From the NCBI RefSeq assembly GCF_003693445.1, contig NZ_RFAR01000028.1, forward strand, positions 1 through 64,000: DNA of 64,000 bases, read 5' to 3'. The stretch comes from Aquitalea palustris. GTDB lineage: Bacteria; Pseudomonadota; Gammaproteobacteria; Burkholderiales; Chromobacteriaceae. Every line of letters starts with the position of its first letter. Within the stretch, counting starts at the first letter, position 1. The notes beneath the pieces were generated by a model, which had not been told where the DNA came from, did not search any database, and saw only the letters and a program-made list of their open reading frames with translations. Positions 38,049 through 47,762 of this stretch are shown here, one piece after another. A program made the translations under genes and the position numbers.

Positions 38049-38468
38049 ATGAAAAACCTGCCGAACATTGCCGTCAAGCAAAGCCTGTCCACACTGTCGC
38101 AAGTTGTGCTGCTCAGTCTGGTGTGGTTGCTGGCCAGCCGCCTCAGCCATTACTGGCTGCCAGCGGTGCCCGCTGGTGTGCTGGGCATGTTTCTGGTGCT
38201 GGCTGCACTGGCCCTGGGCTGGTTGCCGCTGTCCTGGTGCAAGAGCGGGGCGCGCTGGCTGCTGGCCGAGATGCTGCTGTTTTTCATTCCGGCCACCGTG
38301 GCCGTGGTGCAGTATCCGCAGCTGCTGGGCAGTATCGGCTTGCGCATCGTGCTGGTGATCTTGCTGTCTACTGTGCTGGTGATGACGGTGACTTCGCTGG
38401 TGGTGGATGCCGGCTACAAGTTTGAAATCCTGCTGAAGCGGCGCAAGCGACAGCATGGAGTGTCCTGA
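38049..38468 (+). CDS. cidA: CidA/LrgA family membrane protein
   Basis: 139 residues with four membrane helices. CidA/LrgA proteins are holin-like and, with CidB/LrgB, affect cell lysis and, in more recent work, pyruvate or related carboxylate transport. The family signature PAVPAGVLGMFLVLAALALG is present, and RWLLAEMLLFFIPATVAVVQY is typical. ATG 38049 is used; a longer in-frame start at 37992 would overlap the LysR box. Next gene starts 1 nt after the stop. Confidence 0.87.
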   Translation: MKNLPNIAVKQSLSTLSQVVLLSLVWLLASRLSHYWLPAVPAGVLGMFLVLAALALGWLPLSWCKSGARWLLAEMLLFFIPATVAVVQYPQLLGSIGLRIVLVILLSTVLVMTVTSLVVDAGYKFEILLKRRKRQHGVS

Positions 38469-38469
38469 G

Positions 38470-39153
38470 ATGGAAAACCTGCTGGCTTTTGGCTGTCTGG
38501 TGCTGACGCTGCTGTTGTACTGGCTGGCAAAAAAGCAGTACCGGCGTACTGGCAACTGGTGGAGCGCGCCCTTGCTGGCGGTGCCCTTGCTGGTGATTGG
38601 CGCGGTGGTGGTGGGGCATATTCCCTATCACACCTATTTTCAGGATACGCACTGGCTGAGCTGGTTGCTTGGCCCGGCTACGGTGGCGTTTGCCATCCCG
38701 ATTTATGAGCAGCGTCAGGTGATCCGCAAACATGCCTTGTCGCTTAGTTGCGGTGTACTGGTGGCCATGCCGGTGGCGGTATTGAGTTCGGTGTGGCTGG
38801 CACGGGCCTTCGGTTTGTCCGAGCTGCTGCAGAAAAGCCTGGCGCCACGGTCGATCAGCACGCCGTTTGCCCTGGCGACGGCATCCAGCATCGGTGCCTC
38901 GCCCGATCTGACCGCGGTATTCGTGGTGATCACCGGTGTGGCTGGCATGCTGCTGGGTGAAGTGATGCTGATGCTGCTGCCACTGCGGTCGCGTCTGGCC
39001 AAAGGGGCCTTGCTGGGTGCTGCTGCACATGGTGCCGGCACTGCCAAGGCCAATGAGCTGGGGGCGGAAGAGGGTGTGGTCGCCAGCTTGACCATGATGC
39101 TGGGTGGCATTGCTACGGTATTTGCTGCCCCACTGATTGCCTGGTTTGTGTGA
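38470..39153 (+). CDS. cidB: CidB/LrgB family membrane protein
   Basis: 227 residues, about six membrane helices. LrgB signatures: YHTYFQDTHWLSWLLGPATV, SLAPRSISTPFALATASSIG and GAAAHGAGTAKANELG (helix-associated motif). Partner of CidA, probably as the transporter part. ATG 38470 is preferred over 38455 because GGAG precedes it. Ends before a strong terminator. Confidence 0.9.
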   Translation: MENLLAFGCLVLTLLLYWLAKKQYRRTGNWWSAPLLAVPLLVIGAVVVGHIPYHTYFQDTHWLSWLLGPATVAFAIPIYEQRQVIRKHALSLSCGVLVAMPVAVLSSVWLARAFGLSELLQKSLAPRSISTPFALATASSIGASPDLTAVFVVITGVAGMLLGEVMLMLLPLRSRLAKGALLGAAAHGAGTAKANELGAEEGVVASLTMMLGGIATVFAAPLIAWFV

Positions 39154-39251
39154 TACGGACCAGACCTAAGATTTCTCTGTAGTAAGCCCATGCCATCGGG
39201 AGTGGTGTGTGGTGTCTCTCCTCTTGTTGTACTCCCACACGAGCGTTGTTC

Positions 39252-39283
39252 GGGCTGACCCTATCCGGTCAGCCCATTTTTTT
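39252..39283 (+). terminator. terminator of cidAB
   Basis: GGGCTGACC (39252-39260) pairs with GGTCAGCCC (39267-39275), followed by ATTTTTTT. Confidence 0.9.
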
Positions 39284-39303
39284 GCGGTGTCCGCCCGTTA
39301 CAG

Positions 39304-39328
39304 CAAAACACCCGGCAGGGCCGGGTGT
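39304..39328 (-). terminator. probable terminator of the OmpA-like lipoprotein gene
   Basis: On the minus strand a perfect 9-bp stem ACACCCGGC/GCCGGGTGT with a 3-nt loop and a short T run (TTTTG), 25 bp after the stop codon. The T run is weak. Confidence 0.6.
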
Positions 39329-39352
39329 GGTCTTTGAGGGGCGATCCACGTT

Positions 39353-40018
39353 TTACTGTGCTGCCTGATCCGGCGCAATCAGCACTTCCACGCGGCGGTT
39401 CTTGCTGCGGCCTTCTACGGTGGCATTGCTGGCGATCGGCTGGCTGGGGCCAAAGCCCATGGTGCGGATACGTACGGTATTGACGCCCTTGGTCGCCAGC
39501 AGGTCGGTAACGGCCTGGGCGCGCTTTTCCGACAGGGTCTGATTATAGGCAGCCGGCCCGGTGCTGTCGGTATGCCCGGCCACGGTAATACTGGTGTTGG
39601 CGTACTGCACCAGCACAGCAGCGATATCGCTCAGCGGCTGCTGCGCGGCGCTACCCAGCTGGAAGCTGTTGGTGGCAAAGGTGACGTTGTCCGGCAGCGA
39701 CAGCTTGATCTGATTACCTACGCGCTCGACTCCTATCCTGGTATTGGCCAGTTTTTCCCGCAGTTTCTGTTCCTGATTGTCCATATAAGCACCAACGCCG
39801 GCACCGATGGCGCCGCAGGCCAGTGCCGAGTTGCGGGCGCCAACGCTGCCGTGGGTGGCCGCACCAATCAGGCCGCAGGTCACCGCACCGCCAATGCCGT
39901 ACAGTGCCGCCTTGTTGATTTCGGTCTGGCCGGTTTGCGGGTTGGTGGTGCAGGCACTGGTGGCGATAGCCAGCACCAGCGTACACAGCATGGCTGGCTG
40001 CGACAGGCGATTCATCAT
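39353..40018 (-). CDS. OmpA-family peptidoglycan-binding lipoprotein
   Basis: 221 residues from ATG 40018 (GGAG 8 nt before). Lipoprotein signal with lipobox TSAC (Cys about 24), a glycine-zipper-like membrane segment (YGIGGAVTCGLIGAATHGSVG, about 42-75) and a C-terminal OmpA-like domain (about 105-215) with the binding motif HTDSTGPAAYNQTLSEKRAQ followed by GFGPSQPIA and GRSKNRRVEV. Such proteins, e.g. YiaD, anchor the outer membrane to peptidoglycan. Stands alone. Confidence 0.87.
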   Translation of the reverse strand: MMNRLSQPAMLCTLVLAIATSACTTNPQTGQTEINKAALYGIGGAVTCGLIGAATHGSVGARNSALACGAIGAGVGAYMDNQEQKLREKLANTRIGVERVGNQIKLSLPDNVTFATNSFQLGSAAQQPLSDIAAVLVQYANTSITVAGHTDSTGPAAYNQTLSEKRAQAVTDLLATKGVNTVRIRTMGFGPSQPIASNATVEGRSKNRRVEVLIAPDQAAQ

Positions 40019-40144
40019 CAAAACATCTCCGGAAACTGGACCACCATGCTGGCCGCAGAGGCCCGCATGGTGCAAAGCAGGCATTCTAATACGAGGTCGC
40101 TGTCCGGGGATGAATTGTTGCCTGGGTAGATCGTAAGCAGGTGA

Positions 40145-40774
40145 TCAGGCAAAGGTGTCGACCGCATTGCCCTTGCTGCTGGGCTGCGGGTGGGCGATGG
40201 CGGCAAAAATCGCCTTGGCGGTATCGATGGCGGGGTTGTGCTGGGCTTGCTGCACTTGCTGTTGCTGCTGTTTGTCGATTTCGGACTGGGCCTGCTGCGC
40301 CATTTGTTCGGCTTCTGCGGCCACCGCCCGGTCCTGGCCGGAAGGGTCGGTGGGGGCGAGCGCAGCGGCGACCACCTGTTTGGCATTGCTCAGCGTTTCC
40401 TGCGGCGTCTGACCGCTGCTCAGCCGGATGCTCACTTCGCCACCGATGGCATATTGCTTGCCATCCGGGCCTTCCTGATAGCTGTAGTTGGCCCCGCCGC
40501 TTACCAGGGCACCACCAGTCGCCATGTGGGCTTGCTCGTGCTGGCGCACATCGGCATCGCGCGAACGCAGTTCGTCCAGCTGCTTTTGCTGGTCGGGGCT
40601 GAGCGGCTTGCCACTGTAAATGGCTGAAGGGGAGGGCGGTGTCACGCCGGCGACCGGGGTGGCGATTGAGGCCATGCGTGCAGCCGTACACGCCGGGCAG
40701 TTGCATGCCGGGCCGTGTTGCAAGCTACTGCTAATCGAGTAGCCAGTACTGGCGGAGAGGGAAGAAATGCTCAT
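40145..40774 (-). CDS. SprA-related putative metalloprotease, HEXXH-like protein
   Basis: 209 residues from ATG 40774. Matches the SprA-related / putative metalloprotease family: LDELRSRDADVRQHEQAHMA (HEQAH, a HEXXH zinc motif at about residues 78-82) followed by ATGGALVSGGANYSYQEGPDGKQYAIGGEV, given here in short parts. The Gln/Ala-rich C-terminus (about 155-200) is low complexity. No signal peptide. The family is widespread in Proteobacteria and its function is not established; protease activity is only suggested by the motif. Confidence 0.75.
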   Translation of the reverse strand: MSISSLSASTGYSISSSLQHGPACNCPACTAARMASIATPVAGVTPPSPSAIYSGKPLSPDQQKQLDELRSRDADVRQHEQAHMATGGALVSGGANYSYQEGPDGKQYAIGGEVSIRLSSGQTPQETLSNAKQVVAAALAPTDPSGQDRAVAAEAEQMAQQAQSEIDKQQQQQVQQAQHNPAIDTAKAIFAAIAHPQPSSKGNAVDTFA

Positions 40775-41118
40775 GATTTGCACCATCCTGAACATTTTCA
40801 GTGTAGTGCATGGCCGGGCTCAATTCATTGAATACAAAGATTATTAGCTGGATGTTGCCGGTGCTTGTGGCTTGCCTGCATCAATTCATGCTGCCTGCGT
40901 GATGCCTGCATGGCTGCTGCTGGGCGGCCGTGATTTCTGGCCGGTGCCGGGCATGAGCCGCATGGCGTGCGCGACAGTGCGCGCTTGCTGCGGCAGAATG
41001 ACGGCCATTGCTGCGGTGGATCCGGCCAGCACAGGCTATCGAGGTCCGGGCGGGACAGCAGGCACGGGCTGGCCGAGCAGCAAGCCGCGCAATCAATAAC
41101 GCTAAGGAAAGCAGGGAT
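40775..41118. other. 344-bp divergent intergenic region, no gene seen
   Basis: Separates the SprA-related gene (minus) from the thioesterase gene (plus). The thioesterase frame stays open upstream but without a homologous start or ribosome site. TGCCTGC recurs several times near 40874-40912, and GCGC-GACAGT-GCGC (about 40969-40982) is a short hairpin. I find no convincing promoter, RNA or small gene. Confidence 0.4.
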
Positions 41119-41604
41119 ATGCAAGATCAGGCAGCACAGGAAAACCAGCGTGAACTGGTGATGTCAGTATTGATGATGCCGGATATGGCCAATTTTTCCG
41201 GCAATGTGCACGGCGGGGTATTGCTCAAGCTGCTGGACCAGGTGGCGTATGCCTGTGCCAGCCGCTATGCCGGACGCTATGTGGTGACACTGTCGGTGGA
41301 TCAGGTGCTGTTCAAGCAGCCCATCCATGTGGGCGAACTGGTCACCTTCATGGCCAGCGTCAACCATGTAGGCCGGACGTCGATGGAAATCGGCATCAAG
41401 GTGGTGGCCGAGGATATCCAACGGCGTAGTGTGCGCCATACCAATAGCTGCTACTTCACCATGGTGGCCTTCGAGGATGGCAAGGCGGTGGCGGTGCCGC
41501 CCCTGAGCCTGGACACCGACGAGCAGAAAAAGCGTTTCCGCGACGCCGAGATCCGCAAGAAACTGCGCATGGAAGCCCAGCAAAAAACCAGCGATCCCTG
41601 CTGA
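41119..41604 (+). CDS. acyl-CoA thioesterase, hotdog fold (YciA-like)
   Basis: 161 residues from ATG 41119 (AGGGAT before it). Single hotdog domain: MMPDMANFSGNVHGGVLLKLLDQVAYACA with the acyl-CoA thioesterase HGG motif, then VNHVGRTSMEIGIKVVAEDI. Hydrolyses acyl-CoA to free acid and CoA; substrate range unknown. The charged tail (KKRFRDAEIRKKLRMEAQQK) resembles other YciA/acyl-CoA thioester hydrolase II members. Next gene begins 42 bp downstream. Confidence 0.88.
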   Translation: MQDQAAQENQRELVMSVLMMPDMANFSGNVHGGVLLKLLDQVAYACASRYAGRYVVTLSVDQVLFKQPIHVGELVTFMASVNHVGRTSMEIGIKVVAEDIQRRSVRHTNSCYFTMVAFEDGKAVAVPPLSLDTDEQKKRFRDAEIRKKLRMEAQQKTSDPC

Positions 41605-41645
41605 GCGGGTAGAATGCCGGCTTTGTCCTGCTGGTGTTTCTGGCC

Positions 41646-42323
41646 ATGTTTACCCTGCTGCATACCGACCCACGGTTTTACCTGATCAACAAGCATGCCG
41701 GTGTGAGTTTCCATCGCGAGGGCGCAGAGGCTGGCTTGCTGGATGGCGTGCGGGCGGAGCTAGCGGACGAGGCGCTGTGGCCGGTGCACCGGCTGGATCG
41801 CATTACCTCGGGGCTGATCCTGCTGGCGCGTTCCAGCGAGGTGGCCAGCCAGCTGGGCGCAGCCTTTGCCGCACATCAGGTGGAGAAATACTATCTGGCG
41901 CTGTCTGATCGCAAGCCGCAGAAAAAACAGGGGCTGATCAAGGGCGATATGGACAAGGGGCGGGGCGGAGCGTGGCGCCTGCTGGGTAGCCAGGCCAATC
42001 CGGCGATCACCCAGTTTTTCAGCTTTTCGGTGCAGCCTGGCCTGCGCTTGTTCTTGTTGCGGCCACATAGTGGCAAGACCCATCAGCTGCGCGTGGCGCT
42101 GAAGTCGCAATCAGCTCCGATTCTGGGCGATACCCTGTATGGCGGCAGTGCGGCCGATCGTGGCTATCTGCATGCCTATGCCTTGCGCTTCAGTCTGGAT
42201 GGCGAGGATTTCGCCTTTGTCTGTCCCCCGGATCAGGGCGAGCAGTTTGTCAGCCCGGCCTTGCAGGCCTGCATGGCCCGTGAGGCCGCAACCCCGTGGG
42301 CGCTGGCCTGGCCCCGCCTTTAA
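41646..42323 (+). CDS. RluA-family pseudouridine synthase (TIGR01621-type)
   Basis: 225 residues from ATG 41646. Catalytic motif VHRLDRITSGL holds the nucleophilic Asp; RPHSGKTHQLRVALKSQSAPILGDTLYG is the RluA C-terminal signature, given here in part. No S4 domain. It isomerises uridine in rRNA or tRNA; the exact site is not known from sequence. A TAGAAT at 41610-41615 is a possible -10. Its 3' end overlaps the convergent carbohydrate deacetylase gene by 4 nt. Confidence 0.85.
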   Translation: MFTLLHTDPRFYLINKHAGVSFHREGAEAGLLDGVRAELADEALWPVHRLDRITSGLILLARSSEVASQLGAAFAAHQVEKYYLALSDRKPQKKQGLIKGDMDKGRGGAWRLLGSQANPAITQFFSFSVQPGLRLFLLRPHSGKTHQLRVALKSQSAPILGDTLYGGSAADRGYLHAYALRFSLDGEDFAFVCPPDQGEQFVSPALQACMAREAATPWALAWPRL

Positions 42324-43126
42324 TTGCTGAACTTCCCCAGTTCGATGCCGGCCGCACGGCAGGCATCCGCAAAGACTGTGCTGCCCAGATAACCGTATTC
42401 CACGGCGCGGGCAGCGGCGATCGGATCGCTGGCATCGTCTGCCGGCAGGCCGGGGTGACACATCATCAGGCCACCATCCGGGCAGGCTTGTAGCCATTGC
42501 TGCATCAGCGTGGCAAAGCCCGCTTCCGCTTGTAGCGCATACAGGCCGGCAAACCAGCGATTGCACACCAGGCCGTGCTGGCTGGCCGCCTGGGCAAAGC
42601 CGCGACATACCGCTTGCAATACCACCGCTTTCAGGCGGCTGTCGCCCGGGTGGCCCAAGTGGTCTGGCGCGCGCAGATAGGGCCGCTGTCCGGCCGGCCA
42701 GCGCAGGGCAATGGCGGCGAACAGGGCGTCGCGCACCACTGGCAGCGCATGGACATGCTGGTGGCCGTCGATAAAGTCCGGCAGGCGGCCCAGATGCTGG
42801 CTGAACAGGTCGATCTGGCGCAGCAGGCTGTCCAGCAAGGCCTGATAGGGCAGCTGGCGTAACTGGCTGAGCAGCAGCCAGTGCGACAAGGGCTTGATCA
42901 GCTGCGGCCCGTTGGCGAAATCATGGGTGAGATTGAAATGTAGGCCGATGTCGGCTTGCTGTTGCAGCTCGGACAGCGGCGCGGCCATGCCGGGCCAGTG
43001 CGGCGACTGTGTCATCACGCTGGTGGCGGACAGGCGGCCTGCCTGCAGCAAATCGAGAATGCCCTGGCTGATGGCCGGTGACTGGGCAAAGTCATCCGCA
43101 CACAGGGTGAGGCGGCGGCTGCTCAT
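42320..43126 (-). CDS. YdjC/ChbG-family carbohydrate deacetylase (HpnK-like)
   Basis: 268 residues from ATG 43126 (overlaps the GtrA gene as ATGA). Metal and catalytic motifs of the YdjC fold: LCADDFAQSPAIS (ADDF), DIGLHFNLTH and DFIDGHQHVHALP. These enzymes remove N-acetyl groups from amino sugars (ChbG on chitooligosaccharides, HpnK in hopanoid synthesis). Last gene of a four-gene operon with two glycosyltransferases and a flippase-like protein, so deacetylation of a lipid-linked or cell-envelope glycan is the likely role, by inference. Confidence 0.83.
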   Translation of the reverse strand: MSSRRLTLCADDFAQSPAISQGILDLLQAGRLSATSVMTQSPHWPGMAAPLSELQQQADIGLHFNLTHDFANGPQLIKPLSHWLLLSQLRQLPYQALLDSLLRQIDLFSQHLGRLPDFIDGHQHVHALPVVRDALFAAIALRWPAGQRPYLRAPDHLGHPGDSRLKAVVLQAVCRGFAQAASQHGLVCNRWFAGLYALQAEAGFATLMQQWLQACPDGGLMMCHPGLPADDASDPIAAARAVEYGYLGSTVFADACRAAGIELGKFSN

Positions 43127-43512
43127 ACCGGCTGTGCCTTGCCCGAGAAAGCCCACAGCTTGCTCAGGACAAAGGTGAACACGGCCACGCTGCCCAGCAC
43201 GATCAGCAAGGCGATGCGGTAATCCAGCGCGGTAAAGTGCAAGAGCAGGAAATACATGGCTTCGTTCAGGGCAAAGCTGAGGCAGGACACCATGAAGAAG
43301 CGCGGCAATGCCTGGCGGTGCGGCACATGGCCGGCCTCGAAGGTTTTGTGGCGATGTCCCCAGTAGCTGATCTGGAAAGCCAGCAGAAAGGCGACGATAT
43401 TGGCCAGCAATGGCGGCAGGCCGGCCGGCACCAGCAGGCAGGCCACCAGCAGGAAGTGCGCCAGCATGGCGCTGACGCCCACCACGCCAAACCAGAACAG
43501 CTCACGCTTCAT
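43123..43512 (-). CDS. GtrA-like membrane protein
   Basis: 129 residues with four membrane helices (about 5-27, 33-52, 74-92, 98-118). GtrA-like proteins probably flip polyprenyl-phosphate-linked sugar across the inner membrane. Overlaps the glycosyltransferase gene upstream by 4 nt and the deacetylase downstream by 4 nt, so translation is coupled. Confidence 0.83.
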   Translation of the reverse strand: MKRELFWFGVVGVSAMLAHFLLVACLLVPAGLPPLLANIVAFLLAFQISYWGHRHKTFEAGHVPHRQALPRFFMVSCLSFALNEAMYFLLLHFTALDYRIALLIVLGSVAVFTFVLSKLWAFSGKAQPV

Positions 43513-44519
43513 GGTTTGTCCTGTTCGGCGCGGCTGATGCGGCTGAGCAGATAGATGGGGCGCTGTTTCACTTCACTGAAGATGCGGCCGATGTACTCGC
43601 CCAGAATACCGATGGACAGCAGCTGTACCCCGCCAAGAAAGGAAATGGCCACCGCCAGCGTGGGCCAGCCTGGCTGGTCGTTACCGAACAGCAGGGTGTG
43701 GATCAGCTCCCAGCTGGCATACAGGATGGAGGCCAGCGAGATGGCGCTGCCAATCAGCGTCCACATGCGCAGCGGCACATTGGAAAAGGCAGTCAGCCCG
43801 GTCAGCCCCAGATTGAGCAGGCTGAAGAAGTTGAAGCTGCTCTTGCCCGCCCGCCGTTCCTTGGTATGCGTTTCCACTGGCAGCTGGGTAAAGCCCACCC
43901 AGTTATACAGGCCCTTCATGAAGCGGTTGCGCTCCGGCATCTGGCGCAAGGCTTCCAGTACGCAGCGGTCCATCACACGGAAGTCCTGGGTGTTTTCCGG
44001 AATCTTGTGGCGCGCCCCGCTGTTGAGCAGGGTGTAGAACACGCGGGTGAACAGCCGCTTGCCCAGGGTTTCATTGTCCCGGCTGGAGCGCACGCTATAG
44101 ACCATGTCGTAGCCGGCACGCCACTGGCGCAGGAATTCCGGCACCATTTCCGGCGGATGCTGGAAGTCGCTGTCGATCAGCACGGCCACATCGCCATGGG
44201 CATGGTCGATGCCGGCGGTGAGCGCCAGTTCCTTGCCGAAATTGCGCGACAGCTGCAGCAGGGTGACCGGCAGCAGCTCGATCTGGCTCATCACCTGCTC
44301 TACGGTATCGTCGCGGCTACCGTCATCCACCACGATGAATTCATGGCGGAAACCGGCCTCGCTCAGCAGGCCATGCAGGGTTTGCAGCATGGGAACGATG
44401 TTTTCGCTCTCGTTGTAAGCCGGCAGGATGCAGCTGACCAGCGGATCAGCCGGGCGGTCTGCGGCGCGTTGCTGCAGCAGATAGGGTGGTACGAAGGCGC
44501 TGGGTGGCGTAGCGGTCAT
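43509..44519 (-). CDS. family 2 glycosyltransferase (GtrB/ArnC-like) with C-terminal membrane helices
   Basis: 336 residues from ATG 44519, where GGAG lies 6 nt upstream (ATG 44540 also possible). GT-A fold: VSCILPAYNESENIVPM (UDP-sugar site), VVDDGSRDDT (DxD-like region), LIDSDFQHPPEMV, and DFRVMDRCVLEAL; two C-terminal membrane helices (about 255-325). Such enzymes load a sugar onto polyprenyl phosphate at the inner leaflet. Gene order with GtrA and GT39 matches this. Confidence 0.88.
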   Translation of the reverse strand: MTATPPSAFVPPYLLQQRAADRPADPLVSCILPAYNESENIVPMLQTLHGLLSEAGFRHEFIVVDDGSRDDTVEQVMSQIELLPVTLLQLSRNFGKELALTAGIDHAHGDVAVLIDSDFQHPPEMVPEFLRQWRAGYDMVYSVRSSRDNETLGKRLFTRVFYTLLNSGARHKIPENTQDFRVMDRCVLEALRQMPERNRFMKGLYNWVGFTQLPVETHTKERRAGKSSFNFFSLLNLGLTGLTAFSNVPLRMWTLIGSAISLASILYASWELIHTLLFGNDQPGWPTLAVAISFLGGVQLLSIGILGEYIGRIFSEVKQRPIYLLSRISRAEQDKP

Positions 44520-44536
44520 CGGCGTCTCCTTGCTTG

Positions 44537-46009
44537 TCATGGTGCGCTGTCGGCGCCCTTGGCGCGTAACAGCAGCATGTGGTCTTTCATCACTTCAAAG
44601 CTGGCCAGCGGCTGGAAGCGGGCGGCCACGGCGGCCGGCAGGCTGGGCAGGTCGCGCTGCTCGGTGACGATGAAGCGGTTGTGTTGGTCGGCCAGCAGCT
44701 GCAGCAGTTGATCGGGCTTGTTGGTGGTGATCACCTTGCCCTCGCTGTAGAACTCGGCGGAAAACTCGCGGCGGCTATCCCAGTAGATCAGCTTGCTGCC
44801 CGCGACAGCTGGTTGCTGTTGCCAGGCGGCGATGACCTGCTGCTGGGTGCGGAAGTAACGTTGCCCCTGGCTCCATTGCAGGCCGACAGCAATCAGCAGC
44901 AGCAGCCCGGAAACCAGGGCCAGCCAGGGCAGGCTGCTGCCCTGTCCGGGCTGGCGTCCAGCTTGCCACAGCGTGGCAAACAGCAGGGCACAACCCGGCA
45001 GCATGGGCAGCGGATAGGGGAAGATGATATTGCCGGAGATGGTGAAGAACAGCAGTGTCATCAGGCTCCACAGCAGCATATACAGCCGCCAGCCGTCGCC
45101 ATCCTTGCTCAGGCCGACTGCCTGCTTGCCATGGCCTGCCAGCCAGACCAGCATGGCCAGCGACCACGGAAAGATCGCCCCCAGCCAGTACAGCCAGATC
45201 ATGCCGCGCGGCGTGGCGTGGGCATAGCCATACTTGTCGCCCTTCCAGCCCGGGTCCAGAAAGCGGCTGACATGCTCGCCCATGATGAAGTAATTGAGAA
45301 AACCCGGTGTGCGGTATTCGGCCAGCAAATACCAGGGCAGGGCAATGGCCAGCATCAGCAGGCTGCCGCTGATCCATGGCAGGCGCTGCCACAGGGCTTT
45401 CCATTCGTTGCGCAGCAAGGTCCAGACAAAGATCGGCATGCCGACCAATACAATGGCTAGCGGTCCCTTGGCCAGCAGGCCCAGGCCCAGGCCGACGAAA
45501 AACAGGTAGTTCCAGTGCCGGCCGCGCCCTTGCATGGCATGCCAGAACGCCAGTTGCGCCAGTGCCACGCAGAACATCAGCGCCGGGTCGGTCATGACCG
45601 TGCCCGCTGCACCGAAGAACAGCAGGCTGCCGGCCAGAATGAGCGTGCTGGCCAGCGCGGCATCACGCCCGAGGCGTTGCCTGGCGGCATCGGCTACCAG
45701 CCACAGCACGGCTAGGGACAGCAGCAATGCGGGCAGGCGGGCGGCTAGCGGGTTGACACCAAACAGCCCCATGCTGGCGGCCGAGGTCCAGGTGGATAGC
45801 GGTGGCTTGGCCCAGAACGGTACGCCGTAGTCGTGCCACAAGGTCACCCAGTTGCCGGTTTCCAGCATCTTGCGGGCGATTTCGGCGTAGCGCGCTTCGG
45901 TGGTGTCGGTCAGCGGAATGGCCCACATCGCCAGCAGGCGAATCAACAACAGGGCAAATAGTGCATAGGTGGCAAATCGTTGCCAGCGGGTATCGGAGGA
46001 CGGTTTCAT
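44537..46009 (-). CDS. family 39 glycosyltransferase (ArnT-like)
   Basis: 490 residues with about 11-12 membrane helices. The first periplasmic loop carries TDTTEARYAEIARKMLETGNW, with the conserved acidic pair of ArnT/PMT-type enzymes; KPPLSTW follows (conserved). The C-terminus (about 385-485) is a soluble periplasmic domain. It would transfer sugar from polyprenyl phosphate to an envelope acceptor such as lipid A or a protein. First gene of the GT39-GT2-GtrA-YdjC operon, all joined by 4-nt or near overlaps. Arn operons of enterics have a comparable ArnC/ArnD/ArnT set, but the deacetylase here is of another family. Confidence 0.85.
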   Translation of the reverse strand: MKPSSDTRWQRFATYALFALLLIRLLAMWAIPLTDTTEARYAEIARKMLETGNWVTLWHDYGVPFWAKPPLSTWTSAASMGLFGVNPLAARLPALLLSLAVLWLVADAARQRLGRDAALASTLILAGSLLFFGAAGTVMTDPALMFCVALAQLAFWHAMQGRGRHWNYLFFVGLGLGLLAKGPLAIVLVGMPIFVWTLLRNEWKALWQRLPWISGSLLMLAIALPWYLLAEYRTPGFLNYFIMGEHVSRFLDPGWKGDKYGYAHATPRGMIWLYWLGAIFPWSLAMLVWLAGHGKQAVGLSKDGDGWRLYMLLWSLMTLLFFTISGNIIFPYPLPMLPGCALLFATLWQAGRQPGQGSSLPWLALVSGLLLLIAVGLQWSQGQRYFRTQQQVIAAWQQQPAVAGSKLIYWDSRREFSAEFYSEGKVITTNKPDQLLQLLADQHNRFIVTEQRDLPSLPAAVAARFQPLASFEVMKDHMLLLRAKGADSAP

Positions 46010-46114
46010 GTAGTCCAGTCAGCACGCCGCAGGGCGGCCGGGGGAGTCGGAAAAAACCCGCACAGCTTACCATGCCAGCCTTGTTTTAGTCTTAAGCGCC
46101 AGGGCGTGCCCATG

Positions 46115-46142
46115 TAAAAACGCCGCCTTGCGGCGGCGTTTC
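46115..46142 (-). terminator. terminator of the peptide transporter gene
   Basis: On the minus strand AACGCCGCC / GGCGGCGTT (46119-46127 and 46132-46140) with a 4-nt loop and TTTTT. It ends the POT gene before the glycosylation operon. Confidence 0.85.
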
Positions 46143-46174
46143 AAGATGGCAGGCCGGATTGGCCCTGCATGGTT

Positions 46175-47551
<1,377 letters not shown>

Positions 47552-47762
47552 AAAGATTTCCTTGTGCAGCTGGGGAAGTCACTCTGCGGTGACATGTTGT
47601 AGTGTTTTATTGCCAGTTTTTCTGGCAGGCGGCGATAGTAGCGACTAAATCTGCAGTTGTGGAATATTTATTTGCGGATTGCCGTGCTTGTTGGTGATTA
47701 TAAGGTTATTCGAATATTCCATGTTTGATATTGGGCAAGTATTTCAATTGAAAGGGAATTTC

